A stretch of 24,160 nucleotides of DNA from a virus (IMGVR_UViG_3300021961_011438:1-24160); one strand, 5' to 3'; shown: positions 1-7,556, counted from the stretch's first letter. Notes: generated by a model from the sequence alone, not told the origin. Numbers and translations are program-made.

Positions 1-2396
1 CTTCCCCAATTGGTGTTACGATTAATACCAATTGTTTTTTGAGTTTTTAACCAATCTTGGAACTCTTTAGCTCTTTTCTGCTCGTATTTATCTTTTATAG
101 CTTGACGTTTTCTTTCTAATTCAGCTAGTCTTTCAGGGGATTGAGCAATAGATAAAGATGTGGCTAATCTATTTAGACTATTAACCTCTCTTTGGATTTC
201 TTTTTCTATCTTTTGTTGTTGTCTTTTTTCTTGTTCTTTTCTTTTTTTAGTTAGTTCGGCTCGTTCGTTTATTTCTTGCTTAGTTTTAGGAATACGATTA
301 AGTTTATCGGTTTCTTGCTTAACCGCAATCTTTCTAGCAGACTCTAACTTTTCTAATAATTGAATAGCTCTATCACTGTTAACTCCAAATTGTCTGATAG
401 CAATTTGAACAGCTTTTTGCAATTTATTTAAATAATCGTCATTAATTTGTGGCGAAGTTAAATTTGGACGAGTATAAATTCCTTTTAATTCACTTAAAAC
501 TGGACTAGGTATGCTTTGCCCTTGTTTTAACTTAGATTCAATAACTCGCTCTAATCGCAATTGTCGTTTTAAGTCAGGATTAGCAAAGTTACCGTCAATC
601 TGTTTTGATGCGTTTTTAGACTCTTCAACAATTAATTTAATCTGCTCTTTAATGTAATCACTGGTTTTTTTCCAGTTTTTACGAGCATTAAATGTGGGTC
701 CAGGTGACGCTTCTGATATACCTCCTTGTATTTTTTTAGAATTTCTTTGTGACTCCTGTGTAATCTCATTAATATTTTCTTTAATTGATGCAGTTGTTTT
801 GTCCCAGTTTTGAGATGCTTGTCCAGAAGAAATGGCTTTAAAAATTTGTTTTTCTACATCTGTTTTTGGTGCGCTAACAAAAGCCTCTGTAGCACTAATA
901 GCTTTTTGCGCTGTATTTTTCCGATTAGCAATATCGGCTTGAATTCTTTGAAATTCTGTTCCAAATTTTTTATCTTTTTCTGGCAGATTTTTACCTAAAT
1001 CATTGATTCTTCCTTCTGCTCGTTTTGCTATATCATCATTCAACAAAAACTCAGCTTTTCCTCTTATTTCTCTTATTATTTCTAACGCTTCTGCCAATTC
1101 TTTAGGGTTTAATTTTCTTTTCCCTTTTTCTGCTTTATTAAGTAAAGTTTTTAACCTTTCTCTTTTATCGCCTGTTTTATTAAGTGCCTGCGCTACACTT
1201 TGATACATTTTTGATTGATGCCGAACGTGCGACATCGTTTCTTCAATAAAAGCATCAGTATTTTGCTCTAAATCTTTGTAGTTCCCAGCTATTTCTAACT
1301 TAGGCGCATTTTGTTGTGTAGCTCTTGGTGTACTAATAGCTTGTTCTGACGCTATTTTGCCCGCATTTAATGCGTTGGATTTAAGACTAGGGCTTCTTTC
1401 GGCTAAGACGGGAACTGGCTCTAATCTAGGAATATTTTTGATATTAGCAAGATCAGGTTTAAAAGACTGAGTGTCATTAGCAATATTTGATAGCACTGAA
1501 GACACCAAATTAATAACCGACTCTATGTTCTCTACGGTATTGGCAAATTTAACTGCATTATCAGTTATTTTGTCGATAGCTTGCGCTGTTTTTTGAATGC
1601 TTTTGGCAATTGCATCAGACTGTTCAGTATTAGAAAGTTTTTTAGGTTTAACTCCGTCTTCTGTTTCTGCACTTGATATTCTTTTTGTGTTTTTTTGATT
1701 TTTATTAGTAGCTTTAACGTTTCTAACGTTTAAACTTAGTCCCGCCGTTTCGTCAATTTGAGATAATACTTCGCTAGTTACATCTCCTAAAAATCCTCCT
1801 ATTCCTTCAAGTGAAATATTTGTAGATTTTTTTAAAGAAGATTCTAATCCTTTGCCAATTTTTTTAGATATAACGTTCCCAATTCCTTCAAAAACACCCG
1901 TAAAAACAGCTTCAAAAGGAGCCGTAGCAAATTTTGCAAAATTGGCAGTATTCTGTTTAAATGCTTCTAGATTTTCTTGTAAGCTGTTTTGTGCTGACTC
2001 AGCCATTGAATCAAGGGAGCTTTCAAATCCACTAGAATCAAGAGATATTTCTAGTGAACCTGATAGCAAATCTTGAATTGATTCTAGCTTTTCAAAAAAA
2101 TCATCTAATTTAATTAGATCAACTGATGGAGCTATTGTTTTATCGCTAACCCGATCAATGTGTTTTTCTTTTTCTGATAAATGTTTATTTAAACCATGCA
2201 ATGGACGGTGATCTACTGATGGAACAATTGTTAACTTAGGAATACTTTGTTTAAGAGACCATTCCATGTCTCTAGTGATTTTTTGGGCATGATCCTCAAG
2301 AGAAGAAAGCTGGTCTTTAGCCGATTTGATACCGCTATCATATTGGGCTGTATTTAGCCCTAGACCGATTTCTAAAGTACCAAGCGATAAAGACAT
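1..2396 (-). CDS. phage tail tape measure protein, N-terminal part (runs off the window)
   Basis: An uninterrupted minus-strand frame runs from an ATG at 2396 to the left edge, about 798 codons, with no stop. The start overlaps the stop of the chaperone extension as TAATG, which indicates translational coupling. The first 35 residues have the usual tape-measure opening (alternating hydrophobic strand, then an amphipathic helix with LNTAQYDSGIKSAKDQL). The rest is Lys/Glu/Gln/Ser-rich and helical, with a charged coiled-coil stretch near the window edge. In siphophages this protein sets tail length, sits inside the tail tube and is chaperoned by the G and GT proteins encoded just upstream. Gene order (major tail protein, G/GT, then this gene) supports the call more than sequence does. 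The C-terminal half, with any lysozyme or peptidase domain, lies outside the window. Confidence 0.85.
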   Translation of the reverse strand, partial: MSLSLGTLEIGLGLNTAQYDSGIKSAKDQLSSLEDHAQKITRDMEWSLKQSIPKLTIVPSVDHRPLHGLNKHLSEKEKHIDRVSDKTIAPSVDLIKLDDFFEKLESIQDLLSGSLEISLDSSGFESSLDSMAESAQNSLQENLEAFKQNTANFAKFATAPFEAVFTGVFEGIGNVISKKIGKGLESSLKKSTNISLEGIGGFLGDVTSEVLSQIDETAGLSLNVRNVKATNKNQKNTKRISSAETEDGVKPKKLSNTEQSDAIAKSIQKTAQAIDKITDNAVKFANTVENIESVINLVSSVLSNIANDTQSFKPDLANIKNIPRLEPVPVLAERSPSLKSNALNAGKIASEQAISTPRATQQNAPKLEIAGNYKDLEQNTDAFIEETMSHVRHQSKMYQSVAQALNKTGDKRERLKTLLNKAEKGKRKLNPKELAEALEIIREIRGKAEFLLNDDIAKRAEGRINDLGKNLPEKDKKFGTEFQRIQADIANRKNTAQKAISATEAFVSAPKTDVEKQIFKAISSGQASQNWDKTTASIKENINEITQESQRNSKKIQGGISEASPGPTFNARKNWKKTSDYIKEQIKLIVEESKNASKQIDGNFANPDLKRQLRLERVIESKLKQGQSIPSPVLSELKGIYTRPNLTSPQINDDYLNKLQKAVQIAIRQFGVNSDRAIQLLEKLESARKIAVKQETDKLNRIPKTKQEINERAELTKKRKEQEKRQQQKIEKEIQREVNSLNRLATSLSIAQSPERLAELERKRQAIKDKYEQKRAKEFQDWLKTQKTIGINRNTNWG

Positions 2397-2848
2397 TAGC
2401 TTTTCTCCCCTATTAATTGAATTATTTCGTCGTATAGTCCGCAATCGACTATTATCTGAGTGGCGAAGACTGGCACTTGTCCAGTTTTCATGGCTTCTAA
2501 CAAAATTTGAGCGGTTTCTTGATCAAGAAAATATTTTTTATTTTCTTTGAACTGGTAAGGCAGAAAATCACTAGGATTAAGACTTTGTGACTTGGAACCT
2601 TCCTTAGATTGCGCTATTAGGTAGGCGTGAACCATGGCGGCAATCTGACTAACCGTACCCGATAGCGAATTGATCTCTTCTGCCTTGACTTTTTGAATCC
2701 CTGAATATTTTTTTAGGATTAACCAGTCTGGCCACTCTTCCCACTCTTCGATAGATAACCCCCATGCACACCATTTGTAATAGATTTCTTCCCAATTAAT
2801 GGGGTTAGCGATTGCTTCTAACCGCGCATTAATTGCGTCTTCTATTCG
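2396..2848 (-). CDS. T-type extension of the tail assembly chaperone, made by -1 frameshift (GT fusion)
   Basis: This frame has no good start of its own near its beginning. It is open from a TGA at 2858-2860 and continues to a TAA at 2396-2398, while the first in-frame ATG is only at 2635. The codons before that ATG read like protein (Trp/Glu-rich, including WEEIYYKWCAWGLSIEEWEEW). It lies in the -1 frame of the upstream G gene, exactly at the slippery heptamer at 2848-2854. Slippage would add 150 residues to 260 residues of G, giving a fusion of about 410. This matches the G/GT pair known from lambda and many siphophages, where the T part binds tail tube subunits and G binds the tape measure. 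An independent 79-residue product from the ATG at 2635 cannot be excluded. Confidence 0.8.
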   Translation of the reverse strand, partial: RIEDAINARLEAIANPINWEEIYYKWCAWGLSIEEWEEWPDWLILKKYSGIQKVKAEEINSLSGTVSQIAAMVHAYLIAQSKEGSKSQSLNPSDFLPYQFKENKKYFLDQETAQILLEAMKTGQVPVFATQIIVDCGLYDEIIQLIGEKS

Positions 2849-2854
2849 TTTTTT
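2803..2854 (-). promoter_or_regulatory. programmed -1 ribosomal frameshift site with downstream hairpins
   Basis: The minus strand reads A_AAA_AAC at 2854-2848 in the zero frame, one of the strongest bacterial -1 slippery heptamers. The zero-frame TAG follows two codons later. Downstream there is a small CGCA/TGCG hairpin (2837-2825) and a 6-bp hairpin GGTTAG/CTAACC (2823-2803) that could act as the stimulator. The hairpins are short, so the pausing structure is less certain than the heptamer. Confidence 0.8.
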
Positions 2855-3627
2855 TCGTCATCCTCCGTTGGCTCTGACTCTGTTTTTTCAGGTTCTGGTT
2901 TTTCAGGTTCTGGGTTTTGCCACTGGGTTATATCCTGCCAGAGATAGTCTTGATAGAGTTTTACTACCATAAATTGGGACATATCATTAATGTCTTCTAT
3001 AGTAAAGTCAACAGAAGATTTATCTTTGAGCTTAACTACCCGGCGAGGACTACCTAAAAAGTTAGCTAACAAGGCTTTATTGTAAGTTTCGTAGGTTGTT
3101 TCTCGATCCTTAAATAAAGCGTTTAATTCATCGAGATAAGGCTCTACAAGTTCTATAGATTCTCTTGTTAGTTCTCTTGTTTTTTTGCGGTTGTTTAATA
3201 TCGATTGCTGTACAATAGCGGCGGTTTCTACTTTTTGCTCTACGCTGTCAGATTTTACCCCGTCAAGGGCATCAACCATTACTTGCTCAATCCGCTCTCG
3301 GATCGAACCGTCATTAACTACCACCCCTTCAATTTCAGAGGTGGATAGCCCCGTTTTTTGCCCAATAGCTTTAATTCTCTCAAGATAAGCTTTATCAGCT
3401 TTTTCTCGTGCTTCTAGGTATTCCTTAACTGTTTCATTTTCCTTTGGATTAATCCCGTATCGTTTTAAAAACTTAATACCGATTTCCCCGTTTTCTTCAG
3501 TAGCAATTGCGTCTATCTTTTCTAATAAAGCATCATTGTCTTGGATATAATAAAGCCATTCTTTTTTTAAAGGGAAAAAGAATGTTTCATTGAACTTCAC
3601 TTTTCCTAACACGCTTAACTTCGCCAT
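2842..3627 (-). CDS. tail assembly chaperone (G-like protein)
   Basis: A 261-residue, highly charged protein with predicted helices, ending in a low-complexity acidic tail with PEPEK-type repeats (about residues 236-261). The ATG at 3627 has an AAAGGT Shine-Dalgarno-like sequence upstream. It lies between the major tail protein and the tape measure gene, the conserved position of tail assembly chaperones. The last codons before the TAG contain A_AAA_AAC in the correct phase (GAA AAA AAC), so a share of ribosomes should continue in the -1 frame. I recognise it by position and frameshift, not by a sequence motif. At 261 residues it is longer than lambda gpG (140). The first 41 bases overlap the 3' end of the preceding gene. 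Confidence 0.75.
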   Translation of the reverse strand: MAKLSVLGKVKFNETFFFPLKKEWLYYIQDNDALLEKIDAIATEENGEIGIKFLKRYGINPKENETVKEYLEAREKADKAYLERIKAIGQKTGLSTSEIEGVVVNDGSIRERIEQVMVDALDGVKSDSVEQKVETAAIVQQSILNNRKKTRELTRESIELVEPYLDELNALFKDRETTYETYNKALLANFLGSPRRVVKLKDKSSVDFTIEDINDMSQFMVVKLYQDYLWQDITQWQNPEPEKPEPEKTESEPTEDDEKNE

Positions 3628-3883
3628 TTATTTTTACCTTTTGATTTCTTTTTGCACTTTGTTCTGTATTGAGCCACAGAGGATCAAGGGTTACAGATAC
3701 CTGTATTCTTTCTTGATTTTTTGTTCCGTCTGGTGGTTCGATTAATGTTTTTTCTTGTTGACCTATTTCTCGATCAAACGTACCGAAGGAAAACAAGAGG
3801 TAATTATTAATTATTTTGCAGTTAACTAACATCACCTCTTCGTTTTCATCAACAAGAAGGTTAACCGTTTTAATTGAGGTCAT
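3587..3883 (-). CDS. small conserved-position tail operon protein, unknown function
   Basis: A 98-residue protein encoded between the major tail protein and the chaperone. Its ATG at 3883 lies inside the last codons of the major tail protein gene (overlap ATGACCTCAATTAA), and its 3' end overlaps the chaperone start by 41 bases, so translation is coupled on both sides. The sequence is beta-rich in its first half (repeated short hydrophobic strands) and basic at the end (KRVRKSEVQ). I see no recognisable motif. Its place suggests a minor tail or tail-assembly role, but that is inferred from position only. Confidence 0.65.
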   Translation of the reverse strand: MTSIKTVNLLVDENEEVMLVNCKIINNYLLFSFGTFDREIGQQEKTLIEPPDGTKNQERIQVSVTLDPLWLNTEQSAKRNQKVKINGEVKRVRKSEVQ

Positions 3884-4601
3884 CGGCTACATTGGGAGAG
3901 AATGGCGACGTTGCCATCGGTTTAATGTCGATTACATTGCCACTAATGGTTAGTGTGATATTCCCCTGTAAGAAGTTACCCTTTTCTCCACTAACATTTT
4001 GGCTAACATTTGTCTGGAATCCTAAACCGCCGCGCTGTCCCATGTAGATAATTTCGAGATAAATTCGCGCACCTTTTTGCTCTGCAGCCTTAATGATTTC
4101 ATAACCAGGATCGCCAAATACAACCGCACCCGATACCGATCCGGTACTCATAATCTCGGAGATGAATTTTTCAACCGCAATTTCGGTGAAAACACTATCA
4201 CTTACCTCAGTAGTAGAAGTATCAACGTTAAAGGTTTTTGCACTTATAAGCGGAACCCAAGATTTAAGCGTGCATTTTTGCGCGGGGGTAGCAAGGGATG
4301 CGGCAACTTTAGCAGGCTCGATCTGAATTGCTGTCTGAGTGGCTGTGGTTTTTGTCCGAACCACAACGTAGTCGCTACTACTAGCACCGAGATAAATAAG
4401 AGTACCGGGGTAAAGGATTCTACCAAATCCCCCCGTAGCCACAGTGAGGGTCGTGTCACCCAAGACAACCGCGGCAGCTAAATCGGCTTCTCGCGTCGGA
4501 GGATCTTCTCCAAACCCGTAAACACCCGATATGAAAAATCTTGTATCACGGGACGGTGTGAGGTTGTCACTCCGATTCAACTCTAAAATCTGATTACTCA
4601 T
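3870..4601 (-). CDS. major tail protein (tail tube subunit)
   Basis: A 243-residue protein beginning MSNQILELNRSD. I chose the ATG at 4601; an in-frame GTG lies at 4610 and would add MIR. The sequence is Thr/Val/Gly/Ala-rich and largely beta, with the layout of siphophage tube proteins. A conserved-looking stretch VPLISAKTFNVDTSTTEVSD is followed by a mid-protein helix and a C-terminal beta region (FLQGNITLTISGN). It sits between the tail terminator candidate and the chaperone, exactly where the tube subunit is expected. Function comes from order plus composition; no catalytic residues are expected. The leader contains an inverted repeat (4614-4650) that may regulate this highly expressed product. 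Confidence 0.75.
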   Translation of the reverse strand: MSNQILELNRSDNLTPSRDTRFFISGVYGFGEDPPTREADLAAAVVLGDTTLTVATGGFGRILYPGTLIYLGASSSDYVVVRTKTTATQTAIQIEPAKVAASLATPAQKCTLKSWVPLISAKTFNVDTSTTEVSDSVFTEIAVEKFISEIMSTGSVSGAVVFGDPGYEIIKAAEQKGARIYLEIIYMGQRGGLGFQTNVSQNVSGEKGNFLQGNITLTISGNVIDIKPMATSPFSPNVADDLN

Positions 4602-4613
4602 TCTGATCACTAA

Positions 4614-4650
4614 CTAAACTTTTCTAGTTATATTGTACTATAAAGTTTAG
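4614..4650 (-). promoter_or_regulatory. inverted repeat in the leader of the major tail protein
   Basis: Nine-base arms CTAAACTTT and AAAGTTTAG are separated by 19 bases that include TATAGTACAATAT, a possible -10 (TACAAT) without a good -35. It may be a hairpin or an operator over a local promoter. This is a weak call from symmetry alone. Confidence 0.35.
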
Positions 4651-4670
4651 AAAGTTAGTATTTATGTACT

Positions 4671-5120
4671 CTAGAAATCTAAAAGTCTAGCAGTAGTGAT
4701 TTTAAAAGTCGCTTTTGGTCTAATAATCCCTTCAGAAGTTTTGGTGTAAGGAGTTAGGCGCGGCTGATCTAGAAAATTCCAGTAGCGAGAAGATTTAAGT
4801 CTTTCAATTACTGGCGTTAAAGATTTCTCTAGATTATATTGTTTTAAGGTAATGCAATAGTTATTTATGCCTACGGTATAGCCTAATAGGTTTTCGTGAT
4901 AGGGGTCGGGTTCCCTCTGAATAATCGCTTCGATTCCACTATTAGGCTTTATTTTATAGTTAGCGGGTAGTTCGGGAGGTTCTACCCAGATAGCGTCAAT
5001 TTCATTTAATTTTTGCCCTGTAGGGCTTGTTATTTCGTATTTACCTAAGTCAATACCGATAAGTATTTTTAAATTGTTTCTAATACCTAACAAAATATCT
5101 CTTAATTCTGATTCAGTCAT
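4671..5120 (-). CDS. tail terminator / minor tail protein candidate
   Basis: A 149-residue protein whose start ATGA overlaps the 3' end of the gp10-like gene by 8 bases. It opens with an amphipathic helix (MTESELRDILLGIRNNLKIL), followed by beta strands containing WVEPPELPANY and a C-terminal segment. Tail terminator proteins (lambda gpU-like, HK97 gp9-like) are about this size and are encoded between the gp10-like completion protein and the tube protein, which is the arrangement here. No diagnostic residues are visible. The assignment rests on size and order, and a head-tail joining role is an alternative. Confidence 0.6.
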   Translation of the reverse strand: MTESELRDILLGIRNNLKILIGIDLGKYEITSPTGQKLNEIDAIWVEPPELPANYKIKPNSGIEAIIQREPDPYHENLLGYTVGINNYCITLKQYNLEKSLTPVIERLKSSRYWNFLDQPRLTPYTKTSEGIIRPKATFKITTARLLDF

Positions 5121-5511
5121 TTAATTTTTCCTTTAAAATTTCACTATAAGCTTCAATTGGATTATAGTCTTCTATAGCTGTGTCTATAAAAGGTCGTGCG
5201 GGAACGTCTGTCACTGTCCCGTCGTTACGCTCTATCTGGTATCCTTCATGAACAAGAGCGGCGTAATCAGCCGTATAACCGACTACTTTATAGGTATCCG
5301 AAACATCTTCGATAAATTGACTATTTTTTAACTCACCTGTATCTACAATGTCCCGGGGTGAGCCAACTACACTACCATTTTTTCGCACGGTTTCCCGTGG
5401 CCAAGGCCATTTAGTATCTTCTATCTGAAAGTTAATCTCTTGGGCAAATTCGCCCACCATTTCGTCAAAAGACTCTATGGCTAATTGTTTTCCTAAATTC
5501 CAGTTAATCAT
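5113..5511 (-). CDS. HK97 gp10-like tail completion protein
   Basis: A 132-residue protein with the features of the HK97 gp10 family: a long N-terminal amphipathic helix, a basic/hydrophobic centre containing DTGELKNSQ, then YAALVHEGY followed by the PARPFIDTAIEDY motif before a C-terminal helix. The H-E-G...ARPF combination is the hallmark of this family, which caps the tail during head-tail joining. It is the first gene of the tail operon. Its ATG lies directly after a hairpin with a T-run, so its expression may need antitermination or a promoter I cannot see. No portal or capsid genes precede it, although in most siphophages they would. Confidence 0.8.
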   Translation of the reverse strand: MINWNLGKQLAIESFDEMVGEFAQEINFQIEDTKWPWPRETVRKNGSVVGSPRDIVDTGELKNSQFIEDVSDTYKVVGYTADYAALVHEGYQIERNDGTVTDVPARPFIDTAIEDYNPIEAYSEILKEKLND

Positions 5512-5544
5512 TAAAAAATAGCCGTAAAGACAACTTACAGCTAT
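5512..5544 (-). terminator. intrinsic terminator or attenuator just before the tail operon
   Basis: On the minus strand, about ten base pairs form between ATAGCTGTAAG and CTTTACGGCTAT (with G-T pairs), and the stem is followed by TTTTTT and then at once by the ATG of the gp10-like gene. It would stop transcription arriving from the accessory genes. Confidence 0.65.
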
Positions 5545-5567
5545 TATAACAAGTTTGAATTAGTCGC

Positions 5568-5912
5568 TTATGGACAGTCGGTATTAATCCCCATAATCTC
5601 GCAAGCTTCAAAAAATTTATCTATTCCCCCAAATGTGTCAGGAGTAAGATTCTCGTGGGTAAATAAGCATCGAAGTTCTTCAATAATGCGATCACCCCTA
5701 AGTTTTCTTTGATAATCTTCTGGAGATGCGTATAACTCCCATTTATGCCCTTTTATTGCGCGATGGGTTTTAATATTGAACTTTTTGCCGTCAACCACTA
5801 TATATTTTTGATCAACTGATTCAATAGCTCCCCATCTACAAGTTCCATCTTCATAGGGAATCACCGCCCATACTTTAACCCCTTCTTTAATCTCGAAATC
5901 TTTCGGTAACAT
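5568..5912 (-). CDS. hypothetical protein, SH3-like N-terminus
   Basis: A 114-residue protein with an AAGGAAAC ribosome binding site before the ATG at 5912. The first 60 residues are a run of short beta strands (KEGVKVWAVIPYEDGTCRWG, then YIVVDGKKFNI) resembling a small barrel. The rest is helical and acidic with two cysteines. I do not recognise a family. It is followed by a terminator, so it ends its own transcription unit rather than opening the tail operon. Confidence 0.6.
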   Translation of the reverse strand: MLPKDFEIKEGVKVWAVIPYEDGTCRWGAIESVDQKYIVVDGKKFNIKTHRAIKGHKWELYASPEDYQRKLRGDRIIEELRCLFTHENLTPDTFGGIDKFFEACEIMGINTDCP

Positions 5913-5925
5913 AAGTTTCCTTAAT

Positions 5926-6207
5926 CTAAAACCCTGATTGAATATAGGTCACGACGACATCGTGAATAAACTTAATATCTGTAGTTATACTTGTTTGATC
6001 GCCATAGTCTTTATCGTTATTCTGCAAAATGACGATAAATTTATTCAATCGACAAAGATAACGTACTCCTATCTGGGAATTTTTTATTCTTGCCCAATAT
6101 CCGTCATTATTGTCAGGAGATTGATTTTGCTCAAATTCCCAAAATTCCCAAAGATAATAGGGAATATTTTTTTTGATTGTAGATTGAAACTCTTGAAATG
6201 ATAACAT
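5926..6207 (-). CDS. hypothetical protein
   Basis: A 93-residue protein with an AGAGG ribosome binding site. It is rich in aromatic residues (YYLWEFWEFEQNQ near the start) and has a central segment with RIKNSQIGVRYLCRLNKFIVIL that looks like paired beta strands. No family is recognised. It sits 13 bases upstream of the next gene, probably in one operon with it. Confidence 0.55.
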   Translation of the reverse strand: MLSFQEFQSTIKKNIPYYLWEFWEFEQNQSPDNNDGYWARIKNSQIGVRYLCRLNKFIVILQNNDKDYGDQTSITTDIKFIHDVVVTYIQSGF

Positions 6208-6230
6208 AATTGCCTCTGTTGATTTGTTGC

Positions 6231-6250
6231 TGATAGCTGATAACTGATTA
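6231..6250. repeat. heptamer tandem repeat (TGATAAC type)
   Basis: About three units of a seven-base tandem repeat (TGATAGC TGATAAC TGATTA) lie between two genes. The same family recurs at eight other intergenic places in this window. Such short tandem repeats are typical of filamentous and colonial cyanobacteria. Confidence 0.7.
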
Positions 6251-6254
6251 GGAA

Positions 6255-6977
6255 CTAATTGTCACAGACTACCCGGAAGCCATAGTTAAAATCTGAGACA
6301 CGGTGATGGAGACAGCCTCGGTAGCTGCAATAGCAGTTAATCACATCGTTAACCCAAGAGCCACCCCGACGCACGACAATATCTTTGTAAGATTTATTGC
6401 TAGTTTCTGTCCAAGCACTGCCATCTGTCGGCGCACCGTCATAGCTATCGTGCCAAGTATCAGCGCACCACTCCCAAACATTACCAATCATGTCATATAA
6501 TCCCCAATTGTTAGGCCGTTTTAATCCTACAGGATGAGTTCTTTCCTGAGAATTTCTGTAATACTAAGCGTAGTCTCCTAACTCATTAGCATCATTGCCA
6601 TAATAAAAGCGAGTAGTAGTCCCTGCCCGACAAGCATACTCCCATTCGGCTTCCGTCGGTAGGCGATAGGTTTTGCCGGTTATTTGACTTAATTTCTGAC
6701 AAAAAGCTTGAGCATCGTTCCAACTAACATTTTCTACCGGATTTTGAGGATTATTTGAAAAATGAGAGGGATTTATTCCCATTACTGCTTCATATTGTGC
6801 CTGAGTCACTGGATATTTTCCAATCGCAAAACTTATAAGGTAAACCTTGTTGCAAGGTTTTTCATCTTTGGGATGGTTGCAATCTAAAGACAAAGTACCC
6901 ATCAAAAAGTTTCCTGTTGGCACGATTATCATTTCTAATGCGACCTGATTAGGCAAGGTTTCAGTAAATTGGTTCAT
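6255..6977 (-). pseudogene. formylglycine-generating-enzyme-like (SUMF1/C-type lectin fold) protein, interrupted by an amber codon
   Basis: Two open stretches (6977-6564 and 6563-6255) lie in the same frame and join across one TAG at 6564-6566, codon 138. Before it come PTGNFLMGT, YPVTQAQYEAVMG, NPVENVSWNDAQAFC and RLPTEAEWEYACRAGTTT. After it come WGLYDMIGNVWEWC, RRGGSWVNDVINCYCSYR and YGFRVVCDN. Together these are all the landmarks of the FGE-sulfatase domain, 240 codons long. Homologues normally read DYAWYY at the break, so TAG most likely arose from TGG. An AGGAG site precedes the ATG. Cyanobacterial FGE-like proteins serve as modifying enzymes, ligand-binding domains or targets of diversity-generating retroelements. 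The C-terminal composition favours the last (see findings). The downstream part could restart at the ATG at 6491 but would lack the N-terminal half of the fold. Confidence 0.8.
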
Positions 6978-7009
6978 TTCTTACTCCTAAGTGTTTTGTT
7001 TTTGACGGA

Positions 7010-7046
7010 TGATAGCTGATAACTGATAACTGACTACTGATTACTG
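7010..7046. repeat. heptamer tandem repeat (TGATAAC/TGATTAC type)
   Basis: About five consecutive seven-base units (variants TGATAGC, TGATAAC, TGACTAC, TGATTAC) sit between the broken small gene and the FGE-like gene. Same family as at 6231. Confidence 0.75.
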
Positions 7047-7048
7047 TT

Positions 7049-7324
7049 TCACCAAATTACTGAAAAGATAGACGGGATTAATAGCCTAAGTGGACAAATA
7101 ACACCGTTACTTTTAAACTGAATAACGTTACACTGCCTCATCCACTCAATATGATAGTAGTAGTAATGACCGTCTCCGTCTTTCTCTTTAACTATTACTG
7201 GATACTATCCAGTAATTATTTTTCTTAGCGAAGAAAAACTTAAAAGAGGTTTTTTCTCAGAAAATAACTCTTGATATTTTGCTTCGTCTATCTTAAACCG
7301 TTGGTATTCTGCTTTAGTTATCAT
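7049..7324 (-). pseudogene. small hypothetical gene with an in-frame amber codon
   Basis: From the ATG at 7324, preceded by TTAGGAGTATCAAA, a 39-residue frame ends in TAG at 7205-7207. The same frame then continues for 51 sense codons to TGA at 7049-7051, with a coding-like sequence (YPVIVKEKDGDGHYYYYHIE, then WMRQCNVIQFKSNG). One stop therefore splits an original protein of about 90 residues. No family is recognised. It is encoded just downstream of a 48-residue gene that has one of the repeated promoters. Alternatives are a genuine 39-residue peptide, amber readthrough or a sequencing error. Confidence 0.5.
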
Positions 7325-7350
7325 TTTGATACTCCTAAGTGATTTGTTTT

Positions 7351-7377
7351 TGATTACTGATAACTGATAACTGATTA
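7351..7377. repeat. heptamer tandem repeat (TGATAAC/TGATTAC type)
   Basis: Nearly four units of the seven-base repeat. Its end overlaps the stop codon of the 48-residue gene, which suggests the repeat has grown into the 3' end of that gene. Confidence 0.7.
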
Positions 7378-7521
7378 TAACGCCGGATATTTGTCTAGCA
7401 CTGTTTGTGCTTCCTGATTTAAAGATTGAGCAAATAACTCAATCTCTTTGCAGAAAATTCGAGCCTTTTTAATTTCAGGTGGAGTTTGCGTTGTTTCGAT
7501 TAGTTGTTTGACGTTATCCAT
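7375..7521 (-). CDS. small hypothetical protein (48 residues) with its own repeated-type promoter
   Basis: The ATG at 7521 has GAGGACACAAG upstream, the same leader as the larger cassette genes, and the promoter at 7557-7585 fits at the correct distance. The product begins MDNVKQLIETTQTPPEIKKA and is mainly helical and charged. It is not recognised. The promoter and ribosome binding site make it a real gene despite its size. Confidence 0.65.
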   Translation of the reverse strand: MDNVKQLIETTQTPPEIKKARIFCKEIELFAQSLNQEAQTVLDKYPAL

Positions 7522-7556
7522 AATCTTGTGTCCTCGTGTTTTGTTTACTTGATCCT

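Noticed and set aside
2396-2635. Independent 79-residue gene starting at 2635
   Set aside because: Coding sequence continues upstream in the same frame to the slippery site, so the ATG is more likely an internal Met of the GT fusion.
4077-4481. 134-residue plus-strand ORF over the major tail protein gene
   Set aside because: It is antisense to a well-supported tail gene, has an unlikely composition and lacks a ribosome binding site.
6564-7207. Reassignment of TAG to an amino acid in the whole element
   Set aside because: Several clearly complete genes here end in TAG (terL, the genes at 4671, 8795, 10725 and 11627), and the FGE position calls for Trp, not Gln.
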